The notes beneath the pieces are model-generated. The model had not been told where the DNA came from and searched no databases. It was given only the letters and a program-made list of their open reading frames with translations. A stretch of 64,000 bases of DNA from Pilatotrama ljubarskyi (Eukaryota; Basidiomycota; Agaricomycetes; Polyporales; Polyporaceae), in contig MU277685.1 in the NCBI GenBank assembly GCA_022385805.1, forward strand, positions 1 to 64,000, given 5' to 3'. Below are positions 34,964-47,013 of the stretch, one piece after another (positions within the stretch are counted from its first letter, which is position 1; every line of letters begins with the position of its first letter). A program made the translations under genes and the position numbers.

Positions 34964-37756
34964 ATGCCTCCTCGTAAGAAACAGAAGACAGACGCAGATC
35001 ACACACAAGCAGCTTCTTCGACTACCGAGTCAGCTGTTCCGACGCGCCGTGTAACCAGAGCATCGACGAGGGGCCAGTCAAACGTGCAGCAACAGCCTAG
35101 TACTCGTAGAAAAAGGTCGGTAGCGAAGAAAGCGACCAGCGATGCTTTGCATGCAGATGCACCCCCAGCCGCGAAGAGGATTGTTCGTAAAGGTCGCCTT
35201 CAATCACTGCCTGACTTTGCGTTGGAAGTACAGCTCGAGGTAAGCTGATCTAAGGAGGTAGCCTTCGACTGTCCATGTGGCTAACCGACACGCCACTCGT
35301 AACGCACAGATATATAACTACCTCGAGCCCCAGGATCTCTTGCACCTCTCGCGCACATGCAAGAAGTTCCGCGCCTTCTTCCTAGACCGCAAGCTCAACG
35401 AGCCTCTATGGCGACAGGCGCGTCAAAACCTGAGCGCCGACGCCCTCCCTCCGCGGCCTCCGTTCATGAGCGAGCCCGCGTTCATTCACCTGCTATACTC
35501 GCCCCACTGCCACGTAAGTTACAGAAGCATCCTCCCCATTAGCAGACGCTGAATCGCCTGCAGAATTGTGGTGCTCCCAATGTTCGCAAGATTCTTCCTG
35601 CCTGCTTCATGCGATGCTGTTCGAAATGTCTTCCAGAACGGTATGTCAGGCTTCTCAGCCAATCTTACAAAGGCTGATCACCATCAATAGCACTGTCTGG
35701 TACCGCGACGCAGTCGATGCGGCGCGTGACATACATTACAACTTCACTTACATGTTCGACTATCGTTCCGTAGAGTCGTACTGTCCGTTGCTGGAAAAGA
35801 CGTAGTGAGTGTTGCCCGTTCGCATGTTCGACTTGCTCGTGAATCATTCTGACACATGCTCACTCGTATTCTCAGTCACTCACATGATGAGAGGGGCAAC
35901 CGACTGTTGCTGGATCACGTTACCCATCTTCTTGACGAATGTAGAGCGGTCCCGGCCCCCATCACGACTGAAGCTATCGGCGCCCTTCAGAAACGGCTAC
36001 GAGAAGAGTACCGTGAACGTCTTCGGGTATGCCAAAGATAGCTCGAGCACTATGTTATCCTTCACTAACGTTTCTCTACCAGTTCGCGAGACCGATACAC
36101 AACTGGCTCCAGGCACGTGAGGAAGAGAGGAAGGTTCATCTGGGCGATTCCAGAAAGCAACGGTTCGAGGAGTACGTGCCCGATGCCTTCATGTCTGCCG
36201 TTCAAGGACTCCACTCATTCTACCTTCCCACAGAATCGTGCTTCGGTTGCGCGAGGGCGGGTGGAACGAAGAGCTCGACTTCATAGGTGAGGACGGTATC
36301 GAGAAGATGTCGAAGTTCCCCGTCGTGCGGCAGTCGTCGAAGCTCACGGAGGGAGGTGAGTGAAATCCCCAGTACGCGCGGACGCCCACACGCTCACACA
36401 GGCGATGCGACTTCACAGCATGGCAAAAGGTACTCGCAGCACTCGAGACCTACCTGAATGACACGCGCAAAGCCCGGCTGGACAAAGAATACCGGACCGC
36501 CATCCGCGCGCGGTTCGACGCGCTCGACGAAGCTATCGCTGCATGCTACGTCACGCTCCCCCGGACCGCCCGCATGGACTGCCGGCCGCAGCCTATCGAC
36601 CTCGCGTTCACGCCGGAGTGCAAGGCGATCATAGACGTCCCGACGTCCGAAACCGTCACCGCCGCCAACTTCGCATCTCTGCTCCCGAAGATGCTGGCTA
36701 AGTGGGAGGCAGACCGCAAGAAGGAGTTGACGAAGTTCTTTCGCAAGGTCCTCGGCAAGATCCCTGCTGGTGTGGATCCTTTGGAGCTAGCGATCGCTTC
36801 TTTTCCCTCTTTCAGGGAGTTGCCTGGGGCGTTCCAATGCAATGGCGCCATCGAATGCATGCGGTACCCGGCGATCTTCGCCCATACCTGCTGCTACAAT
36901 TGTTTCCGCTCGCGGCCCGTCACGAAGGAGGAGCTCGAGAACGACGACCGGTATACGTGCACTGTCAAGTCGCTGAAGTGGTCCGAAAAGTGCCTCAAGG
37001 GCCTCGAACGACCTTATCACGGCCTGCGGGCCTACGTTCCATTCACCCTTGCGGAGCTGGAAGAGCATCCGGATATTGTCCAGAGGGTGGTTGCGCAGAT
37101 GCGGAAGATCGTCTCTGCGCTCGGATTGGATCCGATGAGGGCGACTTTCGAGGAGCTGGAGGCTTGCGACACCTGGCTGCGTTGCCGAACATGCGAGACA
37201 TCTGAGGTGAGGAAGTACGAGCCGCGTCAGAAAGTCTACGCGTACTCGTGGAGGGGAGCGGTGAGTCCAAGTCGGGCCCAGGATGCTGGCTTCGCTGCCA
37301 CTATTGCTACTGACACCTCTCATACTCTTGTCCAGTTCGAGCACGACTACCGCTGTAGCCACTACGCTGCGAAGAATTGGCGCCGCGCGGACGAAGAAGA
37401 CTATGTCAAGATTCGCGCTGCTCTCAAGGAAGCGTCAGAGAGGAGTATCGAGTGGGCCTCGCGTCGGCACTACGACCTGAAATGGTCTTGCTCTCTCTGC
37501 CCTGTGTTCGTAGGTGATAAATGGGAGATCTCGGACCATCTGGCGAACAGGTGAGGGTTGCAATCTAGGGTGGAATCGTATCGCAAGCATCGTGCTGACT
37601 GCGTGTTCCCCTTTCAGCCACGGCATCGAGGAGCCTGGGCAGGCGGAGACTGACGGGACTATCTATGTTCATCCTGCCTGGGATCAACACTCTCTACGCC
37701 CCGACGAGGTCTTCCTCTATAAGCGCGCAGTCGAACAGGAAGGCCGCTGCAGGTGA
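34964..37756 (+). CDS. F-box protein with Cys motifs and C-terminal C2H2-like element
   Basis: Probably the substrate-recognition part of an SCF ubiquitin ligase; F-box domains bind Skp1. The ATG at 34964 opens a basic N-terminus (MPPRKKQKTD, then RRVTRASTR) with nuclear-signal character. The F-box spans the first intron: LQSLPDFALEVQLE then IYNYLEPQDLLHLSRTCKKFRAFFLDRK and LWRQARQNL. Next is a Cys-rich element CHNCGAPNVRKILPACFMRCCSKC, and later PAIFAHTCCYNCFR and LRCRTCETSEV. Near the end, CSLC..DHLANSHG, joined by splicing of the last intron, has C2H2 finger spacing. About eight exons run to the stop at 37756. This arrangement is common among Agaricomycete F-box expansions; the substrate is unknown. 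Confidence 0.85.
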
Positions 37757-38259
37757 CGCTTGAGGCGCTTCGCAGTACCCTTCGGCGTCATGTCTCTGCT
37801 TGCATTACAACCCGCGATACACTGCATACTACCTCCACCGTAGCCGTCTCCCTTCCTATGTACACACATGTGCTCATACACTGCTTGTCTGTGTTGATAT
37901 AAACGCGGTCGTCGATGACGTGCATCGCGATATGAGACTCCCTTATTGCGTTTGCGAAACTCTGACATACTCCGGATTCTGCGGCTTCGGGCGAAGGGGG
38001 ATAGCCCCGGAGTACTCTGCACGTTCCTCACGTATCCCCTGGCATGCGTGAGCGCCTTCATTCCACACGACAAGAATAATGTCCAGACGACCCGACATGA
38101 ATACGGACAAGACAAATGGATGCACTCCGCAGGCCCTTCGACACTCCGGAATATCCAAGAACGCGTGCATGTATGTTCCTGTCAGTGAGCCCACTTGATT
38201 GCGATATGCACTAATAATACAATTGGCTTGCAATAGGTTCATGTCAATAGCGTCCCATT
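37757..38259. other. Convergent intergenic region
   Basis: Lies between the stop of the F-box gene and the stop of the small hydrophilic gene. No gene seen; probably 3' UTRs. Confidence 0.5.
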
Positions 38260-38997
38260 TCACCGCAGCCTACGCTCCTTCGTGCCCATGATCGTCCCGC
38301 TCTTGTAGAGCTCTCCAGGCTGCTCGGCCTCCGTACCGATCTCTCTCGGGATCTCGCCCGAGCCGAACTGGTCCGCGCCGCGCATCTGCCGCTTGCGGTG
38401 CGGGTGACCATCATGGTGCATCTCTGCGCTGCTCATACCGGAGCCGGGGTGGCCGAGGCCGTCGTGGACGTCCTTGGACGTCGCGCCGGTGATGGTGTCG
38501 CCGACGGATGTAGGCGTCGCGTACGGGTCCTTGTCGACGACGGTCCGCGAGTCGGGCGCGGGAGCCATTGGCTGAGGCTCGCCGTGGATGCGGCGAGGTG
38601 GTGAGGGTTCACGGGCGCTGCCTGCGCGCGCCTTCAGGATGTCGGACTCGAGACCTGGTGACTGGAGTCAGATGGACCGCGACGAGCGACGCTAGTGCGG
38701 AAGACTCACCCTTGGTGTGGTCAGTGCGAGTGCCAGGGGCGACACCTCCTGCGGGAGGTGCATCACGGCCAGTTGAAGGAGGCAGGTGCTCCTGTGGCCG
38801 TTGCTGGTCTGCGATGTCTAGTCAGGCCACCGTTCCAGATGTCCGAGAAGGCGAAACTTACCATGAGGGACGTCAACGGCAACGAAGTGGTGGCCAGAGG
38901 TGGCCTTGTCGGCGCCGGGGATCCTACCCCTGCTGGCGTCACCGCCGACAAAGTCGTTGTGGCGGCCAAAGGTAACGGGAGAGTCGGAGCCAGACAT
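38260..38997 (-). CDS. Uncharacterised hydrophilic protein, 209 residues
   Basis: Three exons in phase: 38997-38862, 38808-38710 and 38654-38260. The protein starts MSGSDSPVTFGRHNDFVGGD and is rich in Gly, His, Asp, Pro and Thr. It has no membrane segment or signal peptide. Notable segments are GATSKDVHDGLGHPGSGMSSAEMHHDG and a basic RKRQMRGADQFG near the C-terminus. The low-complexity, charged, Gly/His-rich make-up resembles stress-related intrinsically disordered proteins, but no family was recognised. A TATAAAG box on the minus strand (39126-39132) is about 130 bases upstream. Confidence 0.75.
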
Positions 38998-39421
38998 GAT
39001 GATTGGAGGTGGTCGGTGAAGGATAGGAAGTCGTCAACTGAGTCGTGAAGTAAAGTGGAGGAAGAGATGGGAATGCGTCGATAGGCGAATGCGTTGGTGA
39101 GGGGATCCGTCCATGGCGGGCTACGCTTTATAGGAGGCCGTCGGGCTGGCTGGGCGGTGGAAAGCAGTGGCACGCTTGCATCATAGACGAAACTCGGTGC
39201 ACGTGCTACGTCATAGTGGATAGTCACTCCAAATAAGGAAACTGCAGTTGGACCCCCGGCGTCGTTGGAACTCCCCAGAAATTTCACCCGGCCGCGCTCC
39301 GCGCCATCCAGCTCGTACGCGTAGGCCCCACGGTGCTCTGGAGCGGTAGCGGTGTAGTTCGCAGAGACGTAACGTCGGACAACACCTCTATCGATTGCAA
39401 AGCGCGCGACCATCTGTCCAT
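38998..39421. other. Short spacer with promoter of the hydrophilic protein gene
   Basis: Contains the TATAAAG box (minus strand, 39126-39132). A long minus-strand frame running through it is a shadow of the promoter and exon 1 and has no domain. Confidence 0.45.
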
Positions 39422-41836
39422 CTACGTGACTTTCACTTTCCGAACGACTCGCCTAGGCGTACCGTCGTCATCTCTGACCCAATCCCGGACCAATACGTAC
39501 CCGCCTCTTCGCGGTAGCCATACGCACCACACGTACCAGTACGCAACGCCCAAGAACGATATACACCACGCTACGAGCACATGGAGCTAAGATTGCTACG
39601 TCAGCACTAGTGTGTTTGCCCGTGCAATGAAGGGAAACGTACCCAATACGGGAGGGCGTCGTACACCCTAAATCCTCTAGCCGGAGGTACCAAGGGAACG
39701 GCGACCAGGAATATGTTCGACAGGAAGAAGAAGAGAGTGACGATCTTCCACGCCTTGAATGGCGGATGCCAGTCGTAGGACGAGCGCAGCGCACGCAGCC
39801 TTACAGGCAGCCATGCGTCGGGCAAATGGATGAACACAAGCCCTCCGGAGACGAACATGTTGATGAGCGCGAGCGGGTACGACGAGACTGTATCGGAAAT
39901 GTATCAGCGAACATCACAGGCGGGTGTGTCAGCGGCCTGGTACCATTGAGCATGAAGAGGTATGCATCTCCTGGAGGGACAAGCAGTACTATGGCCGAGG
40001 TTACGAGCCATTGCTCCATCAGACCAGCAAAAGGTGCGTTAAACGGCTTGCTACTGGCGAAGAACGACGAGAATGGTAGGACTCCTTCTCTGCCTAGCTC
40101 TTGCACGACTATGCGCACCGTCCTAGGTCAACGGGGCTTTCGGTCACGCGAAGAGGAGTCACATACCTCTGCCATGCGTGAAGAGTGTTGCCAAGATATT
40201 TCCTAATGTCGACATAGCGACAATGACACTCACCGCCTGCGCAGACAGGTCGTTTCAGGCTCTTGATACTGAATGTTAACCTTGGACGTACCCGCTCGGC
40301 ATTGACACCCCATAGCTTCCCGAAGTGCAACGCGGCAACTATCCTGCCACTCCCTATGATCTCTTCCTTGTCCACCACAGCGAGATAAGCGACGTTGACG
40401 AGGATATACACCAGGGTGACCGACAGCATGGCCAGCGGGGCAGCGCGTTTGATGGTGCGGACAGGGTCGCGGATTTCCGCTAACGCGTAGTTCGCGTTCG
40501 AGTATCCGATGAAACACCTGAGCTAGGCTTCAGCACAAACCGCTGTGCGATATGCGAGCAGTACTGACCATATCACATTGAAGAGGCCGGTCACGAACGC
40601 ATTCGCACCACCCTTCAAACTTCCCTCCCACATCTTATCCCATTCATAATTCCTCGGTGGCTAGTAAGGAAGATATCCTGCTGTCAGTCTCCAGACTGAT
40701 GATGTCTGGCCATGCGACAACATACATTCTCCAACCTGAAGCCTTTGACCTGCAATAACGACGCGAGTCCGCTGAAAGCGATGCCGATTAGGACGACGAG
40801 TTTGAACAGCCCTAGCGTGTTCTGTATCCGGAGTCCTGCCTTCAGCATCGTGCCGTGCAGCAAGAGCGCGACGGTGATACAGGCAACGCTGGCCAGGCGG
40901 GGCGCGATAGGTGACGGAGGCTTGGACGGGTCGATTGCGTGGAGGGTATCTTGGGAGAGACAGGACGCATATCAACAAGGTGTTCTGCCACCGTCGGCTC
41001 AATGCTCACATTCGCCAAAGACGGAGCATGAAGCAGCTTGCCAACCCTATTGGAAGCCGAACGGTCAGATCAAGTCGGGTAACCGAAAGGCTATCACCTC
41101 ATACCGTGAGGACCGCATACATGGCATATATGCAAGTAATCAGCAGCTTCGGACGCTGGTAAATGAACTCGAGATAGTTCTTCTCCCCGCCATTCCTTGG
41201 TAGGCCCTACACAGGGAGATGTCAGCCTAACGAGTGCGAGGCCGGTTGCAGGCTGGGCGCACCGTTCCTAGCTCGATGTATACCGCCGTACCACATAGTG
41301 CGACGGTTGCGCCGAGGAGCCACATGATGAGCGATAGCCCGACGCTTCCGGAGGAGCGGAGGATCACGCTGGGAGTGGCGAAGATACTGAACGGCACACA
41401 ACTGTGAGACATGGAGATGCATGAACGGCACGGAGGAGCGTACCCAGTGCCAATGACCCGGTTGAATATCAGGGACGCAGCGCTGAGCAGCCCTGTGGGA
41501 TGCACATCGCGTCGTTAGCATTCGTCTCCTATAGCGTAGTCGGACACCAGCACTGCAGGGGAACACCATACCTAGCTGCCGCTTGTGTTCCGGCACATCC
41601 TCCACTGGTGGATAGGGTTATCGCTTAGCAATACTTCTTCGAACGGCAGGAAAGAGTACTCCGATTTACTCACGGCTCGTCTCTGTCTCGTCCTGGTCCA
41701 CTAGCGTAGCCGCACGTACATCTACGGACGCGTAGTTCTTAGATACATCCGAGCTGGAGTCATCCGGCAGTTGGGCACCGAGCAGGGGTTCGCGCTCGGG
41801 GTCGTTTCCGCTTGACGATGCTGTTATCAACGCCAT
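39422..41836 (-). CDS. High-affinity methionine permease (MUP1-type, APC superfamily)
   Basis: A 12-TM amino-acid permease of the plasma membrane that imports methionine (and cysteine in yeast Mup1) with protons. The start at 41836 (MALITASSS) gives an N-terminal cytosolic tail with PLLGAQLPDD. Segments in order: LLSAASLIFNRVIGTG and IFATPSVILRSSGSVGLSLIMWLLG (TM1-2, with the unwound TM1 G(S/T)G-type motif); GLPRNGGEKNYLEFIYQRPKLL, a hallmark of the Mup1 branch; GLFNVIWSFIGYSNANYALAEI; VVDKEEIIGSGRIVAALHFG; ELGREGVLPF; NMFVSGGLVFIHLP; YDWHPPFKAWKIVTLFFFLSNIFLVAVPLVPP; and a last exon read as WYVWCVWLPRRGGYVLV ending at 39422. About a dozen introns interrupt it. All segments are present, so it is probably functional. 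Family is firm; substrate is by homology. Confidence 0.9.
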
Positions 41837-42745
41837 GATTGGTATACTCAGATCGTCGTCCTGCGTAGAGAAATATCAGTAATGAGTCTTAGGATATGAA
41901 GAACCTGCTCGCGCGCACGCGAACGCCATCAAGGTCGAGTTGGGAAGAGTAAACGTACCTTCCCACCAATAGACGTCAAGTCTGAACGCAGTTAGGATTC
42001 TCCCTGATTGCAGCGCATGTACGCAGGAGCCACCCTGCACATGCAACTGCGCATGCATAGTGAACTGTCTTCTAATTCTAGTGAGGCGTGGGGAATGGCT
42101 AATCTCACGCGAGGATTGCGTCGAACCTTGTGCGGCAGCGTCCGGGCGGGTGGCACGCCTAGAAGCGCAGCCGCGGAAGCTCGAGCATTATGAGATCGCG
42201 GCATCTCAACAATCCCACGATCCAGTCAATCTGGAGAGAGCAGCGCAAGGCATATAAGGTTTACAGCAACCAGCACGGGGGACGTGAGCTCCGGCGAGGG
42301 AATCAGATTGCAGCTGACATACTAGGTGCGCATCGAGCTCGACGCGTACTATGTAGAACTGCACTAGTCGCCGGAAGCCCTGAGCATGCGACAGGCAGGA
42401 ATGATTCTGCTGTTGCGGCGACACATGCATGACCAGCAGTGCTCCAACTAGCGCGAAACAAAAGCGCCGAGATCCTGGGACCGTGCTCAACAGAGAAAGC
42501 GTAAACGCCACGCACTCAGCAGACCAGCAAACGACCGCTCGAACGCACCGCCCCAGCCGCAATCGACAAGGACAGCATTACGCCACACACATTCGCAACG
42601 ATCGATAGCATGCTTCAGCAACGGATGGACGTGCGATTGCGTCTGGTGAGAATACAAGTTGGTTTTCTTCTGCTTCTTAACTTCTATCCTCCTGCGCCCC
42701 AAGAACGGACCGGCTCATCAGAGCACACTACACGCGAGGGGCTGT
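41837..42745. other. Region without a supported gene between permease and cyclophilin
   Basis: Short frames on both strands, none with a domain. It should hold the permease promoter (right of 41836) and the cyclophilin 3' UTR (left of 42746). Confidence 0.45.
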
Positions 42746-43506
42746 TTAGCATACGCCCGACTTCGCGATGGTGATGCGGGCCTTGGGGGTGCCAGAAGCC
42801 GAGCCGAGGGACTCAATCTTCTTGACAAGGTCCATACCCTCCTTGACCTCACCTTCGGAGCATCTCAGCTGGAACCCATCGATTCACTGCGTGCGATGAC
42901 GTACCGAAAACGACGTGAGCACCGTCGAGCCACGACGTCACAACCGTCGTTATGAAGAACTGGGAGCCGTTGGTGTTCTTGCCGGCGTTGGCCATGGAAA
43001 GGATACCGGGCTTCGTGTGCTTGAGCTGGAAGTTCTCATCTGCATGTCCGAAGTCAGACGCAGCCCAGGCCAGCGACACGAGGCGCATATAGCTACGTAC
43101 CCTCGAACTTCTCGCCGTAGATGGACTTGCCGCCAGTGCCATTGCCCTTTGGGACGGTCAGACATACTTCTGAGAACAGTGACGTGGGCGCGTACCTTGG
43201 TAAAGTCCCCACCCTGGATCATGAAGTTGGGGATGATACGATGGAAGGAGGAGCCCTGGTAGCCGAAGCCGTGCTGGCCAGTGGCGAGCTCACGGAAGTT
43301 ACGGGCCGTCTTGGGGACGACGTCGTCATAGAGCTTGAAGACGATACGACCCGCGGGCTGCTCGTTGATGGTGATATCGAACTGTGTAGCAGTAATATGG
43401 GATGTGGCGGCGCGAGCAAGGAGGTCGTCAGCACGATATTAGGGCGCGGAAAAAAGTGGTCTATGGACTGCGTTGGAGAAAAGACACTTACGAAGACGTT
43501 GGACAT
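42746..43506 (-). CDS. CPR1: Cyclophilin A, peptidyl-prolyl cis-trans isomerase
   Basis: Catalyses proline cis-trans isomerisation and is the cytosolic cyclosporin A target. Exon 1 is only five codons (43506: MSNVF) before a GTAAGT donor. The rest spells the whole cyclophilin fold: [57 protein letters not shown] (catalytic Arg in FHR, and QGGDF), [49 protein letters not shown] (cyclosporin-contact Trp and His) and [13 protein letters not shown], ending AKSGVC. About 160-165 residues over five or so exons. All active-site residues are present. The symbol is by homology to yeast Cpr1. Confidence 0.95.
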
Positions 43507-46500
43507 GGCGATGGAGATGGAGAAGGAAAGGAGAGAGGTTGGTTGGTTCTGCACCGGAGGGCTGCTCTCTTTATGGGTGGCGCAGGAAGTTGCCGATCAG
43601 AGGTCATCAGCACCAAAATCATCCAGATGTGATTATCTCAGCTTTGTGACAATCGGTCACAATCGGTGACCTCGCCCAATCCGTCCTGTTCCCTTCGTCA
43701 CGCTCCTTGCCCCGTCTCTCTCGACCCTCTCCCCCGCAACTCCCGTGCACAGCCGGGTATCGTCATACGCAAATGACTTCGAGCCGCGGCGACCGATGAC
43801 CGTCTTAGTGGCATTGGCGTGCGACGGTGGAGGTTGTGCTCTAGACACGCCGATACAAGGACTTCCATCCGAGTCTCACCACAAAGCGGAGCTGCAACCA
43901 TGCCGCCTTCTCAGCCACATACACTACGAACTCGTTACTCCGTTCAGCCCCTCCGGAGGAGTCCCACTACGATGATCCGGGTGGGACATTTCTCTCTGAT
44001 TGGAGCCGCGAAGCGGCCTGCGCTGATAGATCCTGTGCTGCCATAGAATTGACCTTCCAGTCCATGAGTACAGACATGTCGAGGCCCCGGAACGTGCTCC
44101 GCTTCTGCGCCCAATCGAGTACTGGGCCCTGGCTACGTACACATATCAGGTAGGCTTCTAGTGGTGGCCGCTCTCGAGCATCCGGAGATCGTGATTGAAC
44201 CGTTCAGTGTAAGCCATCGAATGCCCCGGCTCTGGTGGGAGTGCAGGGCCGTCCGTCGGCATCCAAGATTCATTCCCTCGGTAGCCGTCGAACGCAGACA
44301 TGTTCTTCTGTCTTCATAGCACGCCCAGTGTTTCAACGGCTGTGCGCATACCGAGCAAGGTACGGGGCACGTCTTGACATATGCGGCGACGAGCGGCACT
44401 CGCTGCATATGGCTGCATAGGCTTCCTTTCGCATGATATCACTTGCTGTTATGAGGATATCACCCGGAGGGTTACTAGGGGTTACTCCGCAACCCTCTAG
44501 GTCGCTGCTTGTGCTCGCGGGCTCCCACCGCCTGTCCGTCCATTCGTCCATTCATCCGTCACGGTGCGTTCAATTCTCATCCGTTCAAAACCCTGATAGA
44601 CCGGCCCAGATCTTCCGCGCGTTGGCATGTTAGGACGCTCACGGCTCACAGGATTAAGCCGTGACCTTTCCACATCCGAAGTCTGAGACGTCAACTATCT
44701 CCGCCTGAGCGCAGCGCTCGTGTCGCGGAGCAATAACCGTACCCCGTGCGCGTCCAAGGGTCGCCCAAGTACCTCAATCGTCTCTGCCTACCAGCTGAAC
44801 ATCGCCAGGTTGGGATCAGAGTCTGAGGCCGTATGCGTGTCCCAGTGATCAACCTTGTCATTATAGCACCTGTCTCCGACAGCTCGCCGCGGTTTTGTCC
44901 GTGACTGCGTCAGGTTCCGCAGCTCGAGGGCGAACTATCATACATCATCTTCCAGCGTGGAGAACCGCGTTCTGTGACTGCGCTCAAGTCATCTACTCAT
45001 CCATGTCAATTGTGCAGGATCACTGCTGCGGTTCCCAACTCAAGGCTGGCGTCAGGTAAGGCGCTCTGCCTCGGGATAAACACAGCCGCTCATGTGTGAA
45101 AACTTCTCTCAAGGGTTTGACACCGGTGGTTCATCATCTGTTTACGACTGCACGGTCGTCACGTCGTCCTCTGAGCCCCAAGACAACCGTGCCCGCAGCT
45201 CACGTCCCCGGCTCTATGGTTTGACGGGTTCTCTTACTCTCACATTGCCCATGCTGGTGATGCCACCGTTGTGACGCATGACATGGGCCGCCGCTTAGTC
45301 TCATCCCTCTCTACCTCTGACTACGCGATGATCACTTGAGACCGTCCGTAGGGATCAAACTGCGGCTGGCATTTGTCGTCATATTACTGCATGGTCGGCC
45401 TCGTAAGTGAACGTTCAGAGCGAGTTGCACGGTCTCTTATCGACTCCCCGTGATTCAGATATGTCTGTACACACCTTGTCTTGCCGAGAGCAAGGCATTG
45501 CGCTCCTCACAGAGTGTTCGACTAACGTATGCCGTCGTGAGTGCGTCGGCTGCACCGTGCCGCCGCCATCCGACCCGTGTTCGCGTTTGTTCGCCGATGA
45601 TTACTTTCACAGCTTCCTAATATATCCCGACGTGGGTATAGTCGTCGGCTCTGGAGATCTCTGACGTCGACATACCTCCAGCTCAGGACCACCGTATGCC
45701 TTCCGACCATTTCTTCTTGTTGCGGTTCCTTGTCGCGAGGATGCTGGCCCTCCAGGCACGTCTACGCCGTGTATCTCGGATGCTGTGGATACTACCGCCG
45801 GGATGCACCGCAGTGCCCTGGAAATCTTCTAATGCCCTGACACAGTGCGACTTTCGGACTAGGACATGAGGTGTGATAGAAAGATTTAACATACCTGCTG
45901 CTGATGTATTTTAGCTCACCTGTTTCCGTCCTCTTTAACCCGACAGCTTCCTGCGCCTTCTGGCAAGAGACCTGCGGTGTTGGCAGTTCTCCACGCCGCC
46001 GTGCACCATCACTTTCCGTTCCGCATAACCGCCCTGCAGGAGACCGATATCTGTCACTCCACTTTGCGTCCGCGTACGAAGCACTTTCCATGCGAAAAGG
46101 TATACCGCCACTTCTGTGTTCAAATCGGTGTGCTGGTCGAGTCGACGGCTCCGGATGGACGACTCCGGACCGTCTAATCCCCACGAAGTGTCCTGTGATC
46201 CATGCCCCAACACTGTTCGCTCTTGTTCGGTTCGCAGCTCACAACGTAAACACGCCGCACGAGCCAGATCTGCTCCTCTCGCCGGTCTGGACAAGGTCAA
46301 GGATTTTGCGCCGGAGTCGCTTACACGCAGGCCATGTTTATTCGACGGCCCATGTGTACCGTGTACAAATCTTTCTGTGCTGTGTGTATAATTGCATCCG
46401 CGTGCGCACGCAGACGAAAATGCCCACCACGAAGGTTCACCCAGTAGAAGGTTGGTAAATTGGCGGGCGTGCATTGCGGGGCCCAGGCACAGAGGACACT

Positions 46501-47013
46501 ACAAGTGGAGCCGGGTGACGAGCTGATGCGTGTTTGGGAAGCACGTTCCCTGGCGAAGTTGAGCTAAACCTCGGACGTCGAAGTCAGAGCCTCGAGCATG
46601 CGAGTGTGCAATGTATCTGTGTCGCAAACAAGCATGCCTGCATAGCGCCGTACATGGACACACTGGCGAGAAGGAGGGAGGATGACAAGCAGGGAAGGGG
46701 TGAATTAGACTCGGGGGCGGGATCCAAGAGAGCGATCTGATGGGATCAGCGCTGCTCGTGGTCCGGGGTCTCGGCAGACGGAGTCGGCAGCGCTGCATGG
46801 CTCTTGTCCAAGAATGCACATCGGCCACCTCGCCGTCCATCCTTCCCGACGCAATCGTCCTCGCCATAACTTAAGACTCCCGAGGCAATCCGCCTCGTCC
46901 GCTCCTTCGCTCCCTCGCCTCCCCGGCGGTCCTCTGCCCCATGTCCCCCCCTCGTCCATGAGTCCCATCTGCCGTCCAGTTTCTGACGTTTGTTACGCCC
47001 TGGAGTGCTTAGG
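43507..47013. other. 3.5 kb gene-poor region
   Basis: No frame here gave a convincing protein or splice chain. The longest (45904-46458, +, 184 codons, with an overlapping minus frame) has no recognised motif and is Cys/Arg/Pro-rich in the way random GC-rich frames are. Some minus- and plus-strand fragments around 44150-44400 may be remains of a gene. The first 100-200 bases next to 43506 are the cyclophilin promoter and the last few hundred that of the DUF6533-type gene. Confidence 0.4.

Noticed and set aside
45904..46474. Overlapping plus (184-codon) and minus (179-codon) frames
   Set aside because: No motif, no splice context, and both have the random Arg/Cys/Pro-rich look of GC-rich non-coding sequence.
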